This document shows, one piece after another, positions 11,678 to 23,775 of a stretch of DNA of 64,000 nt (the stretch's first letter is position 1; every line of letters starts with the position of its first letter). A program made the position numbers and the translations under genes. The notes under the pieces were generated by a model. That model was given only the letters and a program-made list of their open reading frames with translations. It searched no databases and was not told the DNA's origin. The DNA comes from Brachycybe producta (lineage: Eukaryota; Arthropoda; Diplopoda; Playtdesmida; Andrognathidae): contig JAUPFP010000002.1 in assembly GCA_036925085.1 (NCBI GenBank), positions 10,357,821 through 10,421,820 of the forward strand, in the 5' to 3' direction.

Positions 11678-13116
11678 GAACAGTCTTTTGTTACTAGTAA
11701 AGACGTCATGCAACTTGCACGAAAGGAACACGACTATAACTGAAACAAAGAGTGGTATAGGCCTACTGGAACTACAATACGAGGACTACTATTGAGGATA
11801 AAGTATTCCTTGCTATGTAAAAGGAGGTAAGATTTTGGAGCAATTAATACTACAATATGCATGGTATTTAGACGCCATAATGGTCCGCCTACTGTATATA
11901 ATGCAAAGGAAACCCCAGTCTGTGTTTCTGTCTTTTTTATTGAAAACGTATAGAAGCAGGTGTTTTTGAAGTTTTTTGCGATTTTTCCGGGACTTTTTTA
12001 ATTTTGTACATATGTTGTGTCTAATAGGTGCAATTGAATTACCCTTTTTTATCAGACAAAATTGACACAAGCCTTAAATTCGTTGCCAACCCTTCTGACG
12101 TCATAAGCTTTCATCTTACAATAAGGCAAATATACCAAAAATGAGGGACTTATTTGAAGAAAGAGTGGGGGACAAGGGGTAATACCGCCATTAAGGGGGT
12201 GAATTTGAATGACGTTCAATATTTTTGGCACGTGGTCCTCCCTTCATCCCCCCTCCTCCTCCTCCTCTCCTTTGAGAGACGTGTGTATGTGGACCATAAG
12301 GGTGGCACTGGGTATAACATTTTGGCAGCTGGTCCACATAATTTGTTTCACAGCTTGTTGTTCTGGGTGGTATTTCATATGGGACAAGCACCATTTCGAA
12401 AATACATTTAGGACATTTAAGAACTTTGAAAAAAAAGGGGGGGGGGGAGACTGACTACCCTAGGGTAAATTCGGTGACGGGTTAAACCAGTATTTAAAGT
12501 GATTTAATATGTGTGTCTGAGGGGGGGATGAATGGATTGGGGTGGAGGTTCTCACTTTTAATAGAAATTAGAATTCTTATTTTAACAAAATTTAAAAAAA
12601 AAATGTCGGGTTCAATTTCATTTAGGTCTAAATTTGATGGATCAAAATGAACACCTGGGTAGAAATTTGGGTGTTTTTTTCTTTCTTCTTCTCGTTTTTG
12701 GTGTAAAAAAAAAGACATGGAGGTTGGAGTTGTCTCGTTTGTGGGGTGCGGATTACATCTGTCAATCTTTTTTATTGTTGTTATGGTGGTTATTTGTAGG
12801 TAACTAAATAGTAATACTGATAAAAATGGTGGTCAGAATTTGAGAATTTTAAGGTGTGTCTTTTCTGACTAGACAGAATATAATGGGCGTTAGATGTCAG
12901 CAACAACGGTTTCTTTATTTCTCTTCTTGGTTTTCTCAACATGTCTTCTTGTAATAAATTTGTAAAGTCACCTTTTTTTTTATTAATAAAACATCAAACT
13001 TGGACACAGTTGAGGGTTTTTTTTAAATTTAATGAAATATCAAAAATATGATACAGGGTGTATTTGATAGTGTATAATATGAAATTCATTTTCAAGAAGG
13101 AAGTTTTTTTTTTTAG

Positions 13117-13787
13117 GTTGGTAGGAAAATAATTGCGGTAGTCTCAGCTAATAACGAAATTTATGAATTAATAATTAACTTTATTAATCGAATTAAGCAC
13201 CGTTCTAGTTTGTGTACACACATGAGTTAAATGATTTCAAATTAAATGTGTTTAGGTGAATTATACGGAATCCAGTTAAGGACATGAACACCAAATAAAA
13301 ATTGACTTTATTTATTAATATTTTAAATTGAAATAATAAATCAATATTTTGTCAATAGTTTCTATATTATATTTAAGTATTAACTCAATATTTTCAGATT
13401 ATTAACTGAATAAATTGAATTCGACATATTGTTTGTTTGGCCTTCACAGGGTTCTGTAGAACACACATTTAAATTATCACGTGTGTGTACTAGGTATAAG
13501 AATTAACACATTTTTGCCAATTAAGTGCAAGTTTATTTATTCCGGTGGTGTAAAATTTCCGGATTCATGGAGTTGATAAAATCTCGAAATGCATTTTTAG
13601 CAGCTGCTACTTTGCCTAAATGAAAACACAATTAACAATAAAACCAAAGTTAATATTAATTAAATACAGAGCCCGCAAAATGCACTTTGAAATGATCTTA
13701 ACACAAACACAATGTAATTACACTTATATTTAAAACAATTGAGTTTCAATTGCAGTAAACAAAAACCGCAATTATTTTCCTACCAAC
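13117..13787. mobile_element. Element with 23-bp perfect inverted repeats, split by a family A copy
   Basis: GTTGGTAGGAAAATAATTGC (start of a 23-bp arm, 13117-13139) has its exact complement at 13765-13787. A family A MITE lies between. A mariner-like TACAGGGTGT lies 70 bp left of the arm. Confidence 0.55.
13209..13499 (+). mobile_element. Family A MITE, copy 3
   Basis: Ends TTTGTGTACACACATGAG and GTGTGTGTACTAGGTATAAG. It lacks about 15 bp before the right end (GTAGAACACACATTTAAATT), including one ATTTAAATGC block kept in other copies. Confidence 0.85.
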
Positions 13788-14589
13788 TTAATACAGGTTT
13801 TTATTTAAGTTGACATGATCGTTGCCTATGGACTTCATTGCAGGTCTCTAAGTTTCATCCCGTTATTTTTAAGTTTTATTTTCAAACTTCAATTATCTGT
13901 TTGAGAAAAGTATCCGATTTGAGTTCAATGCCAAAACTGATGGGTTTTTTCTTAATTAGATTAATAGTGTCAATGATTTTGTGTAGGAGGAGCTGCAAAA
14001 AAGGGAGTAGTCATTGGTTTATATACATTGCAGATATGAAAGGCTTCAAATAGCATGTTAATTTCCAATCAAACATTTAATGGGGTATCAATTACAATTT
14101 AAACAGTTACACTGGTCAATGAATGTGTTTTTATTCATTCATTCATTGATTTTATTTTAGTTGATTTATATAAGTGGCTCATTGTTGACTTTGAAAAGGA
14201 AATACATTAAAATTTTGATTATCCGGACTTCGAATTTGAGTTTGAGAAATTATTCTACAAAGCAACCAAGAAGGCCTATGGCAGATGGACAAAAGTTATA
14301 TTGTATTGCAGCATGCAAACTGCATTGTCAAAATCATCAAAAGATATAAACCCAATAACAATTACAACATGTGTAAAGCATTGTCGGAAAATTAGGAGCC
14401 CCATAATACATGTTGATTTTCATGCCGGAAAGTCCTCTGTAAGAGAGTTCCATTGTCCAATTACCACCACCATCCTAGGAACAAAATGACCAGTTATACG
14501 AATCTGTCTGGTCCGAAAATCTTTTATTTTGTTAAGAGTGGTCACCCACACTCTTGTGGGGGGACTCCACATGCATGTCTAATTATTCA

Positions 14590-15228
14590 ACGTTTTATGA
14601 AATGAAACCGGACCTGTTCCAGATTACTGAAAGTCTGGATAATCCGGAAAATTTCTATTTTTTTATTTTACTTATAATTCTTTGCGGAAGTTAAAAATCA
14701 AAAGTTGGTTGAGATTACTCGGAAATCCGGATTACAATTGAAAAGTAATTTGTTGTAAATTATAAAATTATAGATTATTTGGTTTTTTTAGTTGTGTAAA
14801 ATGTGAAAGTGGCGGCTGGTATTTTTCTTCAGTTTGTTTTCTTTCCGGTTTTCTTTAAACGATTTATTAAATGAAACAGGTCCTGTTCCGAATTACTGAA
14901 AGTCTGAATAATTCAGAAAATTTCCATTTTTTATTTTACTTATAATTCTTTCCTTCGCTTTCGGGTAGTTAGAAATCAAAAGCCGGTTGAGATTACTCGG
15001 AAGTCCGGATTACTTAGATCCGGATAATCGAGATTCTACAGTCAACTGAAATTTAAATAAAGAGGAAGGAAAGATAGGAGAAAAAAAAACACTGTTTACA
15101 ATAGAAAAGTAATTTGTTATAAATTATAAAATTCTAGATTATTTAGTTGTTTTTTCTTAGTTGTGTAAAATGTGAAAGTGGCGGCTGATATTCTTCTTCT
15201 TCAGTTTGTTTTCTTTCCGGTTTTCTTA
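14590..15228. repeat. Tandem duplication of a pogo-end-like sequence
   Basis: Copy 1 (about 14590-14856) and copy 2 (about 14869-15228) share the same order of blocks: ATTACTGAAAGTCTG, TTTTACTTATAATTCTTT, GTTGAGATTACTCGGAA, AAAGTAATTTGTT, AAAATGTGAAAGTGGCGGCT. Copy 2 has about 90 bp more (about 15011-15100), including GATAATCGAGATTCTACAGT, a Tigger-like terminus. Copy 1 looks like a deletion between two TTAC direct repeats. Confidence 0.75.
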
Positions 15229-15839
15229 TCTATTTTTTATTATAAAGAAGAGTTTAGTAAACAAAATGTCGTCCTTTTTTTGTTGTGTTTTTTTTCTCAA
15301 GAGGGCTTTTGTTTTTATCGAACAAGAAACAAAAGAGAGAGAAATTTATTAGAATATTTTTAGGTTGTTGTTGTTGTTGTAATATAATAAATAGAGAAAG
15401 AGAGAGAGAGAAAGTGATCTTGTTGTTTATTCATTTCAGTTGAATGAACTTGTTTCTCTCTCTCCCCACGAAGTTATTTCATAATGCGGTTACAAATTGA
15501 TTATATTTAAGTCTATTGTTTTTTTAAGACTGATGTTTAGTCTTCTTTTTAGATCACGTTTTTTTTTTTCATCTGAATTTGTGATTAAGATGAATAATGA
15601 TGAAGTGAGAGGAGAGGTCTTGAATTCGTTTAATCATGACTGAGAAGCAAGCACTCACTGCTTGCAGAAAACGGTCAATTTTTACTGAACTTTGTGATTG
15701 CAACTTAAATACATGTTAATGAATGGTATATCAACATTCTTCAACTTAAAGTTGTTCACCTAAAAGACAATTGATCTAAACAAGCTTTCAAACTTTAGAG
15801 AAAAATGTTTTGGTGAAAAATGTAAAATGAAAAATAGTT

Positions 15840-16075
15840 TTTTTTAGGTTAAATGTGTTTGGATGAAAATGTATTAGAACAACTTTCTTTAGGTGAATGT
15901 TCATTAGGTGAAAAGGTTTAGGTGAATGTTCATTAGGTGAAAAGGTTTAGGTGTAATGTCATTTTAGATGAAGAAGAAAAAAACATTTGGAGTATTTGGT
16001 TTAGGTGTAGTTGTTTAGGTAAAGTGTCTTTTAGGTGAAGTGTCTTTTAGGTGAACTACTTTAGGTGAAGACCGT
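15840..16075. repeat. Irregular array of TTAGGTGAA
   Basis: About ten occurrences of TTAGGTGAA or TTAGGTGTA with variable spacers (ATGTTCA, AAGGT, GTGTCTT). No coding potential. Confidence 0.75.
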
Positions 16076-16080
16076 GAAGT

Positions 16081-16570
16081 GTCCTAGAACCATTTAACCA
16101 TTTTACATGTTGATATCTTTTAAAATAAGCTTTTTGTCAGTTTTTGTCTATAAAAAAGTTTATTTTAAAAGATAACAATATGCAAATACCATATGCCTTG
16201 TAGACACATGAGTTAAATGAATTCAAATTAAATGTGTTTAGGTGAATTCTACGGAATCTAGTTAAGGACATGAACACCAAATAAAAATTGACTTTAATTA
16301 TTAATATTTTAAATTAAAATACTAAATCAATATTTTGTCAATAGTTTATATATTATATTTAAGTATTAACTCAATATTTTGAGATTATTAACTGAATAAA
16401 TTGAATTTGACATATTGTCCATTTGCCATTTACAGGGGGCTCTGTGGAACGTGTTTTATATTTAAATGCATTTAACTGTGCATGTGCGTCGATGGTATTA
16501 GGCTACTTTTCTAGTTTCTTAATATTGGTCCTGAGAGACAGAATAAATCAAGAGTTTATAAATCAGCTGT
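16081..16570. mobile_element. Family B hairpin MITE, copy 4, interrupted by family A
   Basis: The left part (16081-16189) ends in the second hairpin arm, and the right part resumes at 16503 with CTTTTCTAGTTTCT and the end blocks. Family A copy 4 sits exactly between, so A inserted into an existing B. Confidence 0.75.
16190..16502 (+). mobile_element. Family A MITE, copy 4, nested in family B
   Basis: Shows GTAGACACATGAGTTAAATG at left, TTAAGGACATGAACACC inside and GGGGGCTCTGTGGAACG near the right. The right terminus is more diverged (TGCATGTGCGTCGATGGTA). Confidence 0.8.
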
Positions 16571-16579
16571 TCCTAATCC

Positions 16580-16800
16580 TAAACAATCTTACAACATTGA
16601 GATATTTACAAACTGGCCTTAAAAAGCTCCTTAATATTTTAAAAGATCTATCAATCAACATGAAATTTCGAAAATACTATTGATTGAGCTACCCTTCTAG
16701 TTTCTAAAAGGCTTTCAAATTTTTCTTAATTTTACTCTTCTAAAGGAGGGGAAATAATCAAAATTTCGATTTGCACTGTACACTTTTAAAACCATTTTAA
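16580..16800. mobile_element. Family B hairpin MITE, copy 5 (diverged)
   Basis: Right-half blocks are present: ATCAACATGAAAT, TGAGCTACCCTTCTAGTTTC, TTTTAAAACCATTTTAAAG. The left half is weak. Confidence 0.55.
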
Positions 16801-16823
16801 AGAAAAAAAAGTTAAATGTGTTA

Positions 16824-17263
16824 AGCCGATGCTACACGTAGCAACAATTCAGCAACTTTAGAGCAACACATAGCTGTGTTGCTGCTCTATTGTTTCATGA
16901 AAGTTGAAACATCTGTCATAAGAGCAACAAACCTGAAGTGTTGCTCACAGATTGAAAGCAACAGAATTTTCAAATAGAACTTGGTTCTATTTTCGAGCAA
17001 CCATTTCAGCCAACAGGCAATAAAAACGGCTTGAATAAATCACATGACTATTTCAAATTTTCAACTGATGAAGAAGAGAAAGACGAAGCAAAATGTTCTA
17101 CAGTCTTTGGCTCACAACCTCTTTGTTTCATTGGTTGTTGCTTTCGTATAAGTTTCATGAACGTTGCAACATGTATCATAGGTGTTGCTTGCAACAAATG
17201 GGAAACTCTACTGTTGTTACAACTAGTATTGTTGCTTGACTGTTGCTACGTGTAGCATCAGCT
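16824..17263. mobile_element. PIF/Harbinger-like MITE with TTA target duplication
   Basis: Ends AGCCGATGCTACACGTAGCA and, inverted, AGCTGATGCTACACGTAGCA. TTA flanks both sides (16821-16823 and 17264-17266). The interior is built of GTTGC/GCAAC motifs. TTA duplications are usual for PIF/Harbinger. Confidence 0.75.
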
Positions 17264-17270
17264 TTAGAAA

Positions 17271-17350
17271 CTAGAACTGGTTGCCGAATCTCACTTTCAT
17301 GTTGAGAATGTTTCAAAATAAGCATATAACACAAAAAATCTATGAACCAA
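17271..17350. repeat. Family B fragment, copy 6
   Basis: Shares AACTAGAACTGGTTGCCGAATC, TTCATGTTGA and TTTCAAAATAAGC only. Confidence 0.45.
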
Positions 17351-18059
17351 AAAAAAAATGTGGCTCAATCTATATATATATGATGTTCAATGAGCAAATT
17401 CCAATGTATGTGAGTCAATATATAGATGTCAGTTGATATCATCATCATTATTCATTTCTTATTAATGTACATTATGTTGTAAACTGACATTTTTAAATGT
17501 TTGTTTTTACAAAAGCTCATATTACACAAGTTAGAAGTAAAAAGGGGTTCATTTTTTTATTGATTTTAAACTAGAAAAGACAACAAAAACAAAGAACTGT
17601 TTGCAGTGGGTGGTGTTGAGTAGGTATAGGGAGGGGGGAGGCTGTGTTCGGAAATTCATTTTGGTTTTCTTTCTTTCTTGTTTATATAAAACGTTTTCTG
17701 TGTGTGGTTACTTTATTGTGTTCGTGTAATTTGTTTTTTTTTTTGTTGCAATTTTCTTCTTGTGTTTGTTTTCTCTGTGTATTTCTTATGTTTTCTGGGT
17801 GTGATGATGTTTTCCGGAATTTTAAAACCATGTTTATTTTTGTATGCAATTCGCAATCACATTCTCATGTGTAATCTTGATGTTATTATAAAATGTGGAA
17901 TTTGAATACAAATCTGGATAAAGGATATCATTGAAAGAAACCAACTATAAACGGTGACATTCCGGAAACAGCGTAAAATGCATCCTAGTTTTATTTTCAG
18001 TGTGTCTTTCCGGAATCATCATCATCATCATCATCAAAAGCAACCTCGATACAAAGTTA

Positions 18060-18410
18060 ACGTAATAAAAATTCGAAGTGGTGAATTTTGAAAACCAGAA
18101 AATCGCCAGGTTTTAGGTGCAAAATACGTTTCCACAGTGAACCTTGCAAGACATTCATGTCTTCATTTCCTATCTGCCATTTCCGATTATTAAGTTTACT
18201 CTTACGCGTAACGGATAATATTTCGAAGTGATGGTGAATTTTGAAAATGCAACTTTAAAAATTAAATTGCATGTGAACCGGAAGAGATCCACAAATGGGG
18301 GTATTTTTGGTTTGGGTTACGTTTCCGTCGAACCTTGCAAGACACTCGTGTCTTCTTTTCTACTCTTAAGATTCTCGAATTCCTACGTTACGCTAATGCA
18401 AAGCAGGGCT
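18060..18410. repeat. Diverged tandem duplication, unit about 170 bp
   Basis: Both copies hold TTCGAAGTG, GGTGAATTTTGAAAA, TACGTTTCC and AACCTTGCAAGACA followed by TGTCTTC, in the same order (near 18072-18152 and 18222-18352). No family recognised. Confidence 0.6.
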
Positions 18411-18555
18411 TATTGTGCACAAACGCAATTTTAATTTATAATTAATATAAAGCGAGATAATTGAATCATCCTAATTCAATTATCTCACGTTTTTATTTGA
18501 AAGAAAGAAAGATGGATTTCTCACATCCTGTTTGAACTTTATTTGACTCCTGGAT

Positions 18556-18772
18556 ACAGGCAATTAGAAATCGGGACGAACACAAGTTGGCTCCGCCCTT
18601 TTTATGACGACCGGTAACTTCTAATTGGTTTGTTGTTTAGTTCGACGTTGAAAAGGGCGGAGCATGTGACGTCAGACTGCATAACCAACCAATTAGAAGT
18701 TGCCGTTCGTCATAAAAAGGGCGGAGCCAACTTGTGTATGTCCCGATTTCTAATCGTTATGCCTCCTTGGAT
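18556..18772. mobile_element. Family C foldback MITE, copy 1
   Basis: Starts ACAGGCAATTAGAAATCGGG and ends with its complement. Arms of about 80 bp contain TTGGCTCCGCCCTTTTTATG. The centre has GGGCGGAGCATGTGACGTCA. Flanks (CTCCTGGAT / TCCTTGGAT) look like a mutated 9-bp duplication. Confidence 0.85.
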
Positions 18773-18886
18773 ATGGTGATCATGTGACTAACTTTAAACT
18801 ATAATATTAATTACAAGAAACATTTCAAAACGAGTAAAAACAAATTATTTCATTTTTCTGGGTGCACACATTTCTCATTGTAGAAG

Positions 18887-19099
18887 ACAGGCAGTTAGAA
18901 ATCGGGGAGAACTTCAATTGGCTCCGCCCTTGTTATGACGACCGGCAACTTCTAATTGGTTGGTTATGTAGTCTGACGTCAAATGCTCCTCCCTTTTTAA
19001 CGTCGAACCACACAACAAACCAATTACAGTGTAGAAGTTGCCGGTCGTCATAACAAGGGCGGAGCCAACTGAAGTTCTCCCCGATTTCTAACTGCCTGT
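18887..19099. mobile_element. Family C foldback MITE, copy 2, with exact 9-bp target duplication
   Basis: ACAGGC at 18887 and GCCTGT ending at 19099 are flanked by TTGTAGAAG on both sides (18878-18886, 19100-19108). The arms are nearly perfect over about 80 bp. Exact 9-bp duplications point to a Mutator-like element. Confidence 0.92.
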
Positions 19100-19915
19100 T
19101 TGTAGAAGTGTACAATTTGTGTCCAACTAAAAACACTATTAAATTTAAGTCCTGATGCAAAGTTGGGCGCGTTTGCGGATTTTTGAGTATTTATGTTGAG
19201 GGTGGGTGGGGGAAGGCAATGCAACTTATACAACTCGAAGTAATTGCATTTAAAATTCTTAGATACAATTGTGTCTTAATGAGGATATACAATGGCTAAA
19301 ACAAAAGGAGGGAAAAGCAATATACAGACACACACACACATAACAATGGATACATTTATTGAATGTAATTACACTTGTATTTGTTTTATTCTTTCTCTAA
19401 ATTGCAAACAATGACGGGAAGAGAGAACGGGACGCGTGTGTCCGCGTTTTGTTTTATATTTTAAACAATATTATCACAAGTTAATAAAAGTGAATTCAAC
19501 AAACAAACCACTTGACTGTGTGGTTAGATAGGTTCTAGGGTTATTTTACTCTCAGGAAATATGAGAAACACTTCTCTTATTATATTGTTTAGAAAAGGAA
19601 CTCTCAAACATGATTTTTAATTCAATTTGCAGATTTTTTTTTATTAAAAATATGATGGAATATATGTTTTAAATGGAATTTAGAGAGAGAGAAGAGAGAG
19701 AGAATAGTTAAGAACGGGTTAAAGGTCACGTTTCCGCTCGTTAACCCCATTTTTTATGTTAGTGGTGTTTTTGATGACGCCACTTGATTCCTTTCTTAGG
19801 TTTCAAGTTTAGTCTTTGAAAATTACATTGTATGAAATATTGTTTATGTTTAGACTTTAGACGGGTTAAGTTTTCAAACAGACAAGAAGAAGGTTAACGT
19901 TATGGTTATTATGAC

Positions 19916-20123
19916 ACAGGCATTTAGAATTCGGGACGAACTTCAGTTGGCTCCGCCCTTTTTATGACGAACGGCAGCTTCTATAATTGGTTTGTTGTGT
20001 GGTTTGACGTTGAAAGGGGCGGAGCATGTGACGTCAGACTACATAACCAACCAATTAGAAGTTGCCGGTCCTCATAAAAAGGGCGGGGCCAATTTGTGTT
20101 CGTCCCGATTTCTAAATGCCTGT
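19916..20123. mobile_element. Family C foldback MITE, copy 3, with exact 9-bp target duplication
   Basis: ACAGGC...GCCTGT flanked by TATTATGAC at 19907-19915 and 20124-20132. Arms and TGACGTCA core as in copies 1 and 2. Confidence 0.92.
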
Positions 20124-21118
20124 TATTATGACGACATCTGGTGCCATTTTCACTTTGTGTAAATGGATTTTGTTGTTGTTGTTGTTGTTGTTGGTGGCAT
20201 TTCGATATTGGCACACATCAAAATTATGTGGGCCAAGGTTTAAGGATAAAAAATGTCAAATATTATAATAAGAAATCAAAATCACAATAAGATTTAATAT
20301 TAATAATAACTTCCTTATCAATCTAGTTTTCATTTTTTTTTTCGGAGGGGGGGGGGGGGAGAGGCTAAAATGGTGTCGTTGGTTGTTGTTGTTGCAAAAA
20401 TTGTTGTGTGTTTTCCTCTTAAGAATTAGGTGATGGGGATTTCAATGGGTTTAATTCATAATAACAGTCGATAATGGACCTCTTATTTTTATCTGCCCCT
20501 TAAAAAATAAGCTCCTAAGGAACATTTTTCTCTTGTTCCATTTGTCGCTTTTTCAGCGCCACTAATAAAATAGGACCGTTTTAAGAACATGCAGGAGGCA
20601 AAGAAATTTTTTTTTAATACTTCCATTTAAAAAAATATTTAAATAGATTAGAAAATAAAACAGAAATTTAAAATTTCCCCCGATTTTTTTGTAAAATCAG
20701 CATTGATTTTTTGTGAGGGGAGTGCCTTTGTAAAAAAAAAAATTGGAAAAGGCGCTACTATTATTACCCTACTTAATGTTTTGCACTGGGCGCCGCACGG
20801 GCACCACAGCGCCTAGAAACGAAACTGTAATAAAAATATAACCTGGTATTATTTAACGACATATTTTGATCATTCCTTCACTCAAGTGATGAGTCACAGG
20901 ATGAGGGGAAGGAAAAAGAAGTTGTGTAAAAATCGGAGGGGAAGAATTTCAGTTGGGAGCGTTTTCCGTTCTATAAAAAGAGAGGAAATTGCCAGGTTTA
21001 GATTTTAAGCCTAAATTCAAGATGAAAACTTAAACTATTTTTAAATTTCACAATAAACCACATCATCTTGAATAGGATTCCAACATAGAAAACGGAACCA
21101 AATACATAATGGAGTTTC

Positions 21119-21422
21119 TAATACCTTGTACTCACACATGAGTTAAATAAATTCAAATTAAATGTGTTTAGGTGAATTATACGGAATCCAGTTAAGGACA
21201 TGAACACCAAATAAAAATTGACTTTTATTATTAATATTTTAAATTGAAGTACTAAATCAATAGTTTATATAATTATATTTAAGTATTAACTCAATATTTT
21301 CAGATTATTAACTGTATAAATTGAGTTCGATATATTGTTTGTTTGTCCTTCACAGGGCTCTGTAGAACACGTTCATTATTTAAATGCATTTAAATTATCA
21401 GGTGTGTGTGTACTAGGTATAA
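21119..21422 (+). mobile_element. Family A MITE, copy 5
   Basis: Left end ATACCTTGTACTCACACATG, right end GTGTGTGTACTAGGTATAAG. It lacks about 17 bp of the 'ATATTTTGTCAATAG' block kept by other copies. Confidence 0.85.
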
Positions 21423-21671
21423 GTTAAAGATCTCTGTTCAGAGGGTTGTAGTTTCAAGTGCCAAGTTTACTTCTTGAATTTGGTCCTTTAATGAAGATGG
21501 ATGAGATTGTGTCGTAAACAGAACATCACCATACTTCATGAGACTCAATAGGTACGTTTACACCGCCAACATTTGCTAATTAGTAATTAGTAATTGGAAT
21601 CGATGTAAAATTAATAGAAAATCATGAAAAGAATTGCCAAGTGTGATTTTATTTATATGAACAAAATCGGG

Positions 21672-22015
21672 ATGGTTTTTAAAGTGTTAAGATCTCTCAC
21701 ACTCTGGATAATTCTATCTTTCGGAAGTAAAATTAAGATAAATTAGAAAGTGTTTTATAAACTAGAAAGGTAACTGAATCACATAAGGATATTTTCATGT
21801 TGATATCTTTCAAAATAAACTTTTTATGTCAGTTTAAAAAAACGATTCAACTTTAATTTGTTGTCTATAAAAAGTTTATTTTGAAAGATATCAACATGAA
21901 AATATCCTTAAATGATTCAGTTACCTATCTAGTTTCTACGACACTTTCTAGTTAATATTAATTTTATTCTTCTGAAGGACAATAATCAAGAGCTCGAAAA
22001 TCAGCTTGTTCATAA
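21672..22015. mobile_element. Family B hairpin MITE, copy 7 (well preserved)
   Basis: Near-complete copy with both arms: GTTGATATCTTTCAAAATAA at 21798 and AAGTTTATTTTGAAAGATAT at 21872, plus symmetric 'GAAAGTGTTTTATAAACTAGAAAG' type blocks and an inner TATGTCAGTTTAAA. Confidence 0.85.
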
Positions 22016-23496
22016 ACCAATATTAACTAAAAAATTTTATGTCATTTAAAAATTAGCATGTAACAACATATATTAATAATTTTATTGTTAAAAAGATTGA
22101 AAATTTCACAAATTTTTTCATGTTTTTATTTTCCAATTAATTTTGAAAATTAATTGAAAAATAAAAATATAAATTTTCAAATATTGCATTTGAAATTTCT
22201 AGAGAAATAAATGGATGCCCAAAATTAACAAAACAAAATTGAAATCTTTAAAAATTTCAGTGGTTCAAATTGCTTATTGGTTATAAAGATGGTTATTTAT
22301 ATATTGGAGGCTTTGGTAAGGTTTTGGCGGCCATCTTTGTATAGGTGCCTTCCAGAGGTGCATCCACACACACACATAAAGGATGATTAACCTTGATATA
22401 TATTAGAGGTCCAGTGTGCGCCCTCTGTCGGTGTGTTCAAGCAATACCTCACCACCTTCCTTTTGTTAGAAAATTCTTCATAAATGGATTTCAGTCAATG
22501 AATGAATGAAGATTCGGCATATTTTTCTCGTTTAAAACGTTCTTTTTTTGTCTTGATTCATTTTGTACGAAAATTATTCTCAAGTGTGTGACATGCAAAA
22601 AGGAGCTGCTGAACCGTGTAAGAAAGTAGAGGTAAAAATTGCCATATTTTTCATTTTATATAAAAATAAGACAGAAAAATAAGAAATGTTCAATTTTTCT
22701 TCATTATTGATTTTCTTATATAAAGCGGGAAGGGTAAGAGGAGGGCCTGGTGAGAGGGTAAAAAAAAGGTATCTCCCTTTTTTATTTCTTCCTTATTTTT
22801 AATGATTATACTAATTACTAGTAATTATAATTGAGTATCGATTTGGAAATAAATTCTGAGGTTAGTTAAAATTAAAACAAGTTGGATTCTTCCTTTGTGG
22901 AGAGTGATTTTAGGCCTACATATGGTAAGTGCTTTGTGTGATTGCCTGCCATCAAGGGGTTTAAGCGGCCACACTGATGTTAGGTTACAATATTATTATT
23001 TTTGCATTGGTTAAATGATCAATAAATGAGAGCCAGACATACACTGTCTCTCTTTTGTCTGTCTTATCTTATTATAGGAGGAGCACATAATATCATAACT
23101 GAAGTAAGTTTGTCTCTCTTTCGCAAAAAGAGTCCGACATTCTTATTATTATTGTTATTGCATTTATATGGTTCTCTCTGCGTTCTGTATAATACAAGTG
23201 GTTGCTATGGTAACCAGTATTGCGCGCGCGTGTATTTATTATTATAATAATCGGAGGTTGTTTTTTTTGTTTAGCATAAACTGAAATATTAATTAGCATA
23301 GTATTTATAATTTCTCTTATGTGTCTAAGGTGTTTTTTCTCTCGTTGAGTGGATTTTTGGGTATATTAAGGTGGCTGAATAGATATGGATTTTGTTTTTG
23401 TCTTCTCAGATGGCGCTACTCCAATTACTAGGGTTTTTTTTTCTGCCGCAACCTGCGGTTTTGAGAAAATTTATATTTTTCAAGCGAACTTTTTTC
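22016..23496. other. Stretch without recognised gene
   Basis: AT-rich sequence with no conserved frame. A textbook donor (CATATG|GTAAGTG) lies at 22924/22925 and could end a 5' exon of DAAM. No clear repeat family is seen apart from small inverted A/T blocks around 22085-22190. Confidence 0.3.
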
Positions 23497-23775
23497 AGGA
23501 GAAACATTACAAAAAAAAATTAAAGAGTGTTTTAGATACTAGAATAGTTGGTGATAATGTTAAAGATTTTTTTATGATGAAATCTTTTAAAAAAAAACAT
23601 TTTATGACAGTTTGAAAAAGGTGAAAATAGTTTTTTTTTTCATGAAATGTCAATGGAAAAATGGATCGTTTTCAAACTGAAATATAAAATTTTTTATTTT
23701 GTAAGATATCGTGATGAAAAAAAAAACTTTTAGCATAATCTTCTACCATTCTAGTTTTAAAAACAATTTGAATTT
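23497..23775. mobile_element. Family B hairpin MITE, copy 8 (diverged)
   Basis: Recognised by GAGTGTTTTAGATACTAGAA, ATTTTATGACAGTTTGAAA and TTTGTAAGATATCGTGATG in the family B order. Confidence 0.6.

Noticed and set aside
13838-14489. Three successive open frames of about 60-70 aa that might be a transposase or exon
   Set aside because: No catalytic or domain motif recognised, composition is AT-driven, and nearby strings (AGGCCTATGGCAGA) recur in a non-coding MITE at 54025.
15840-16075. TTAGGTGAA array as a telomere-like or CRISPR-like repeat
   Set aside because: The unit is 9 bp with irregular spacers and no conserved repeat-spacer structure; the organism is eukaryotic.
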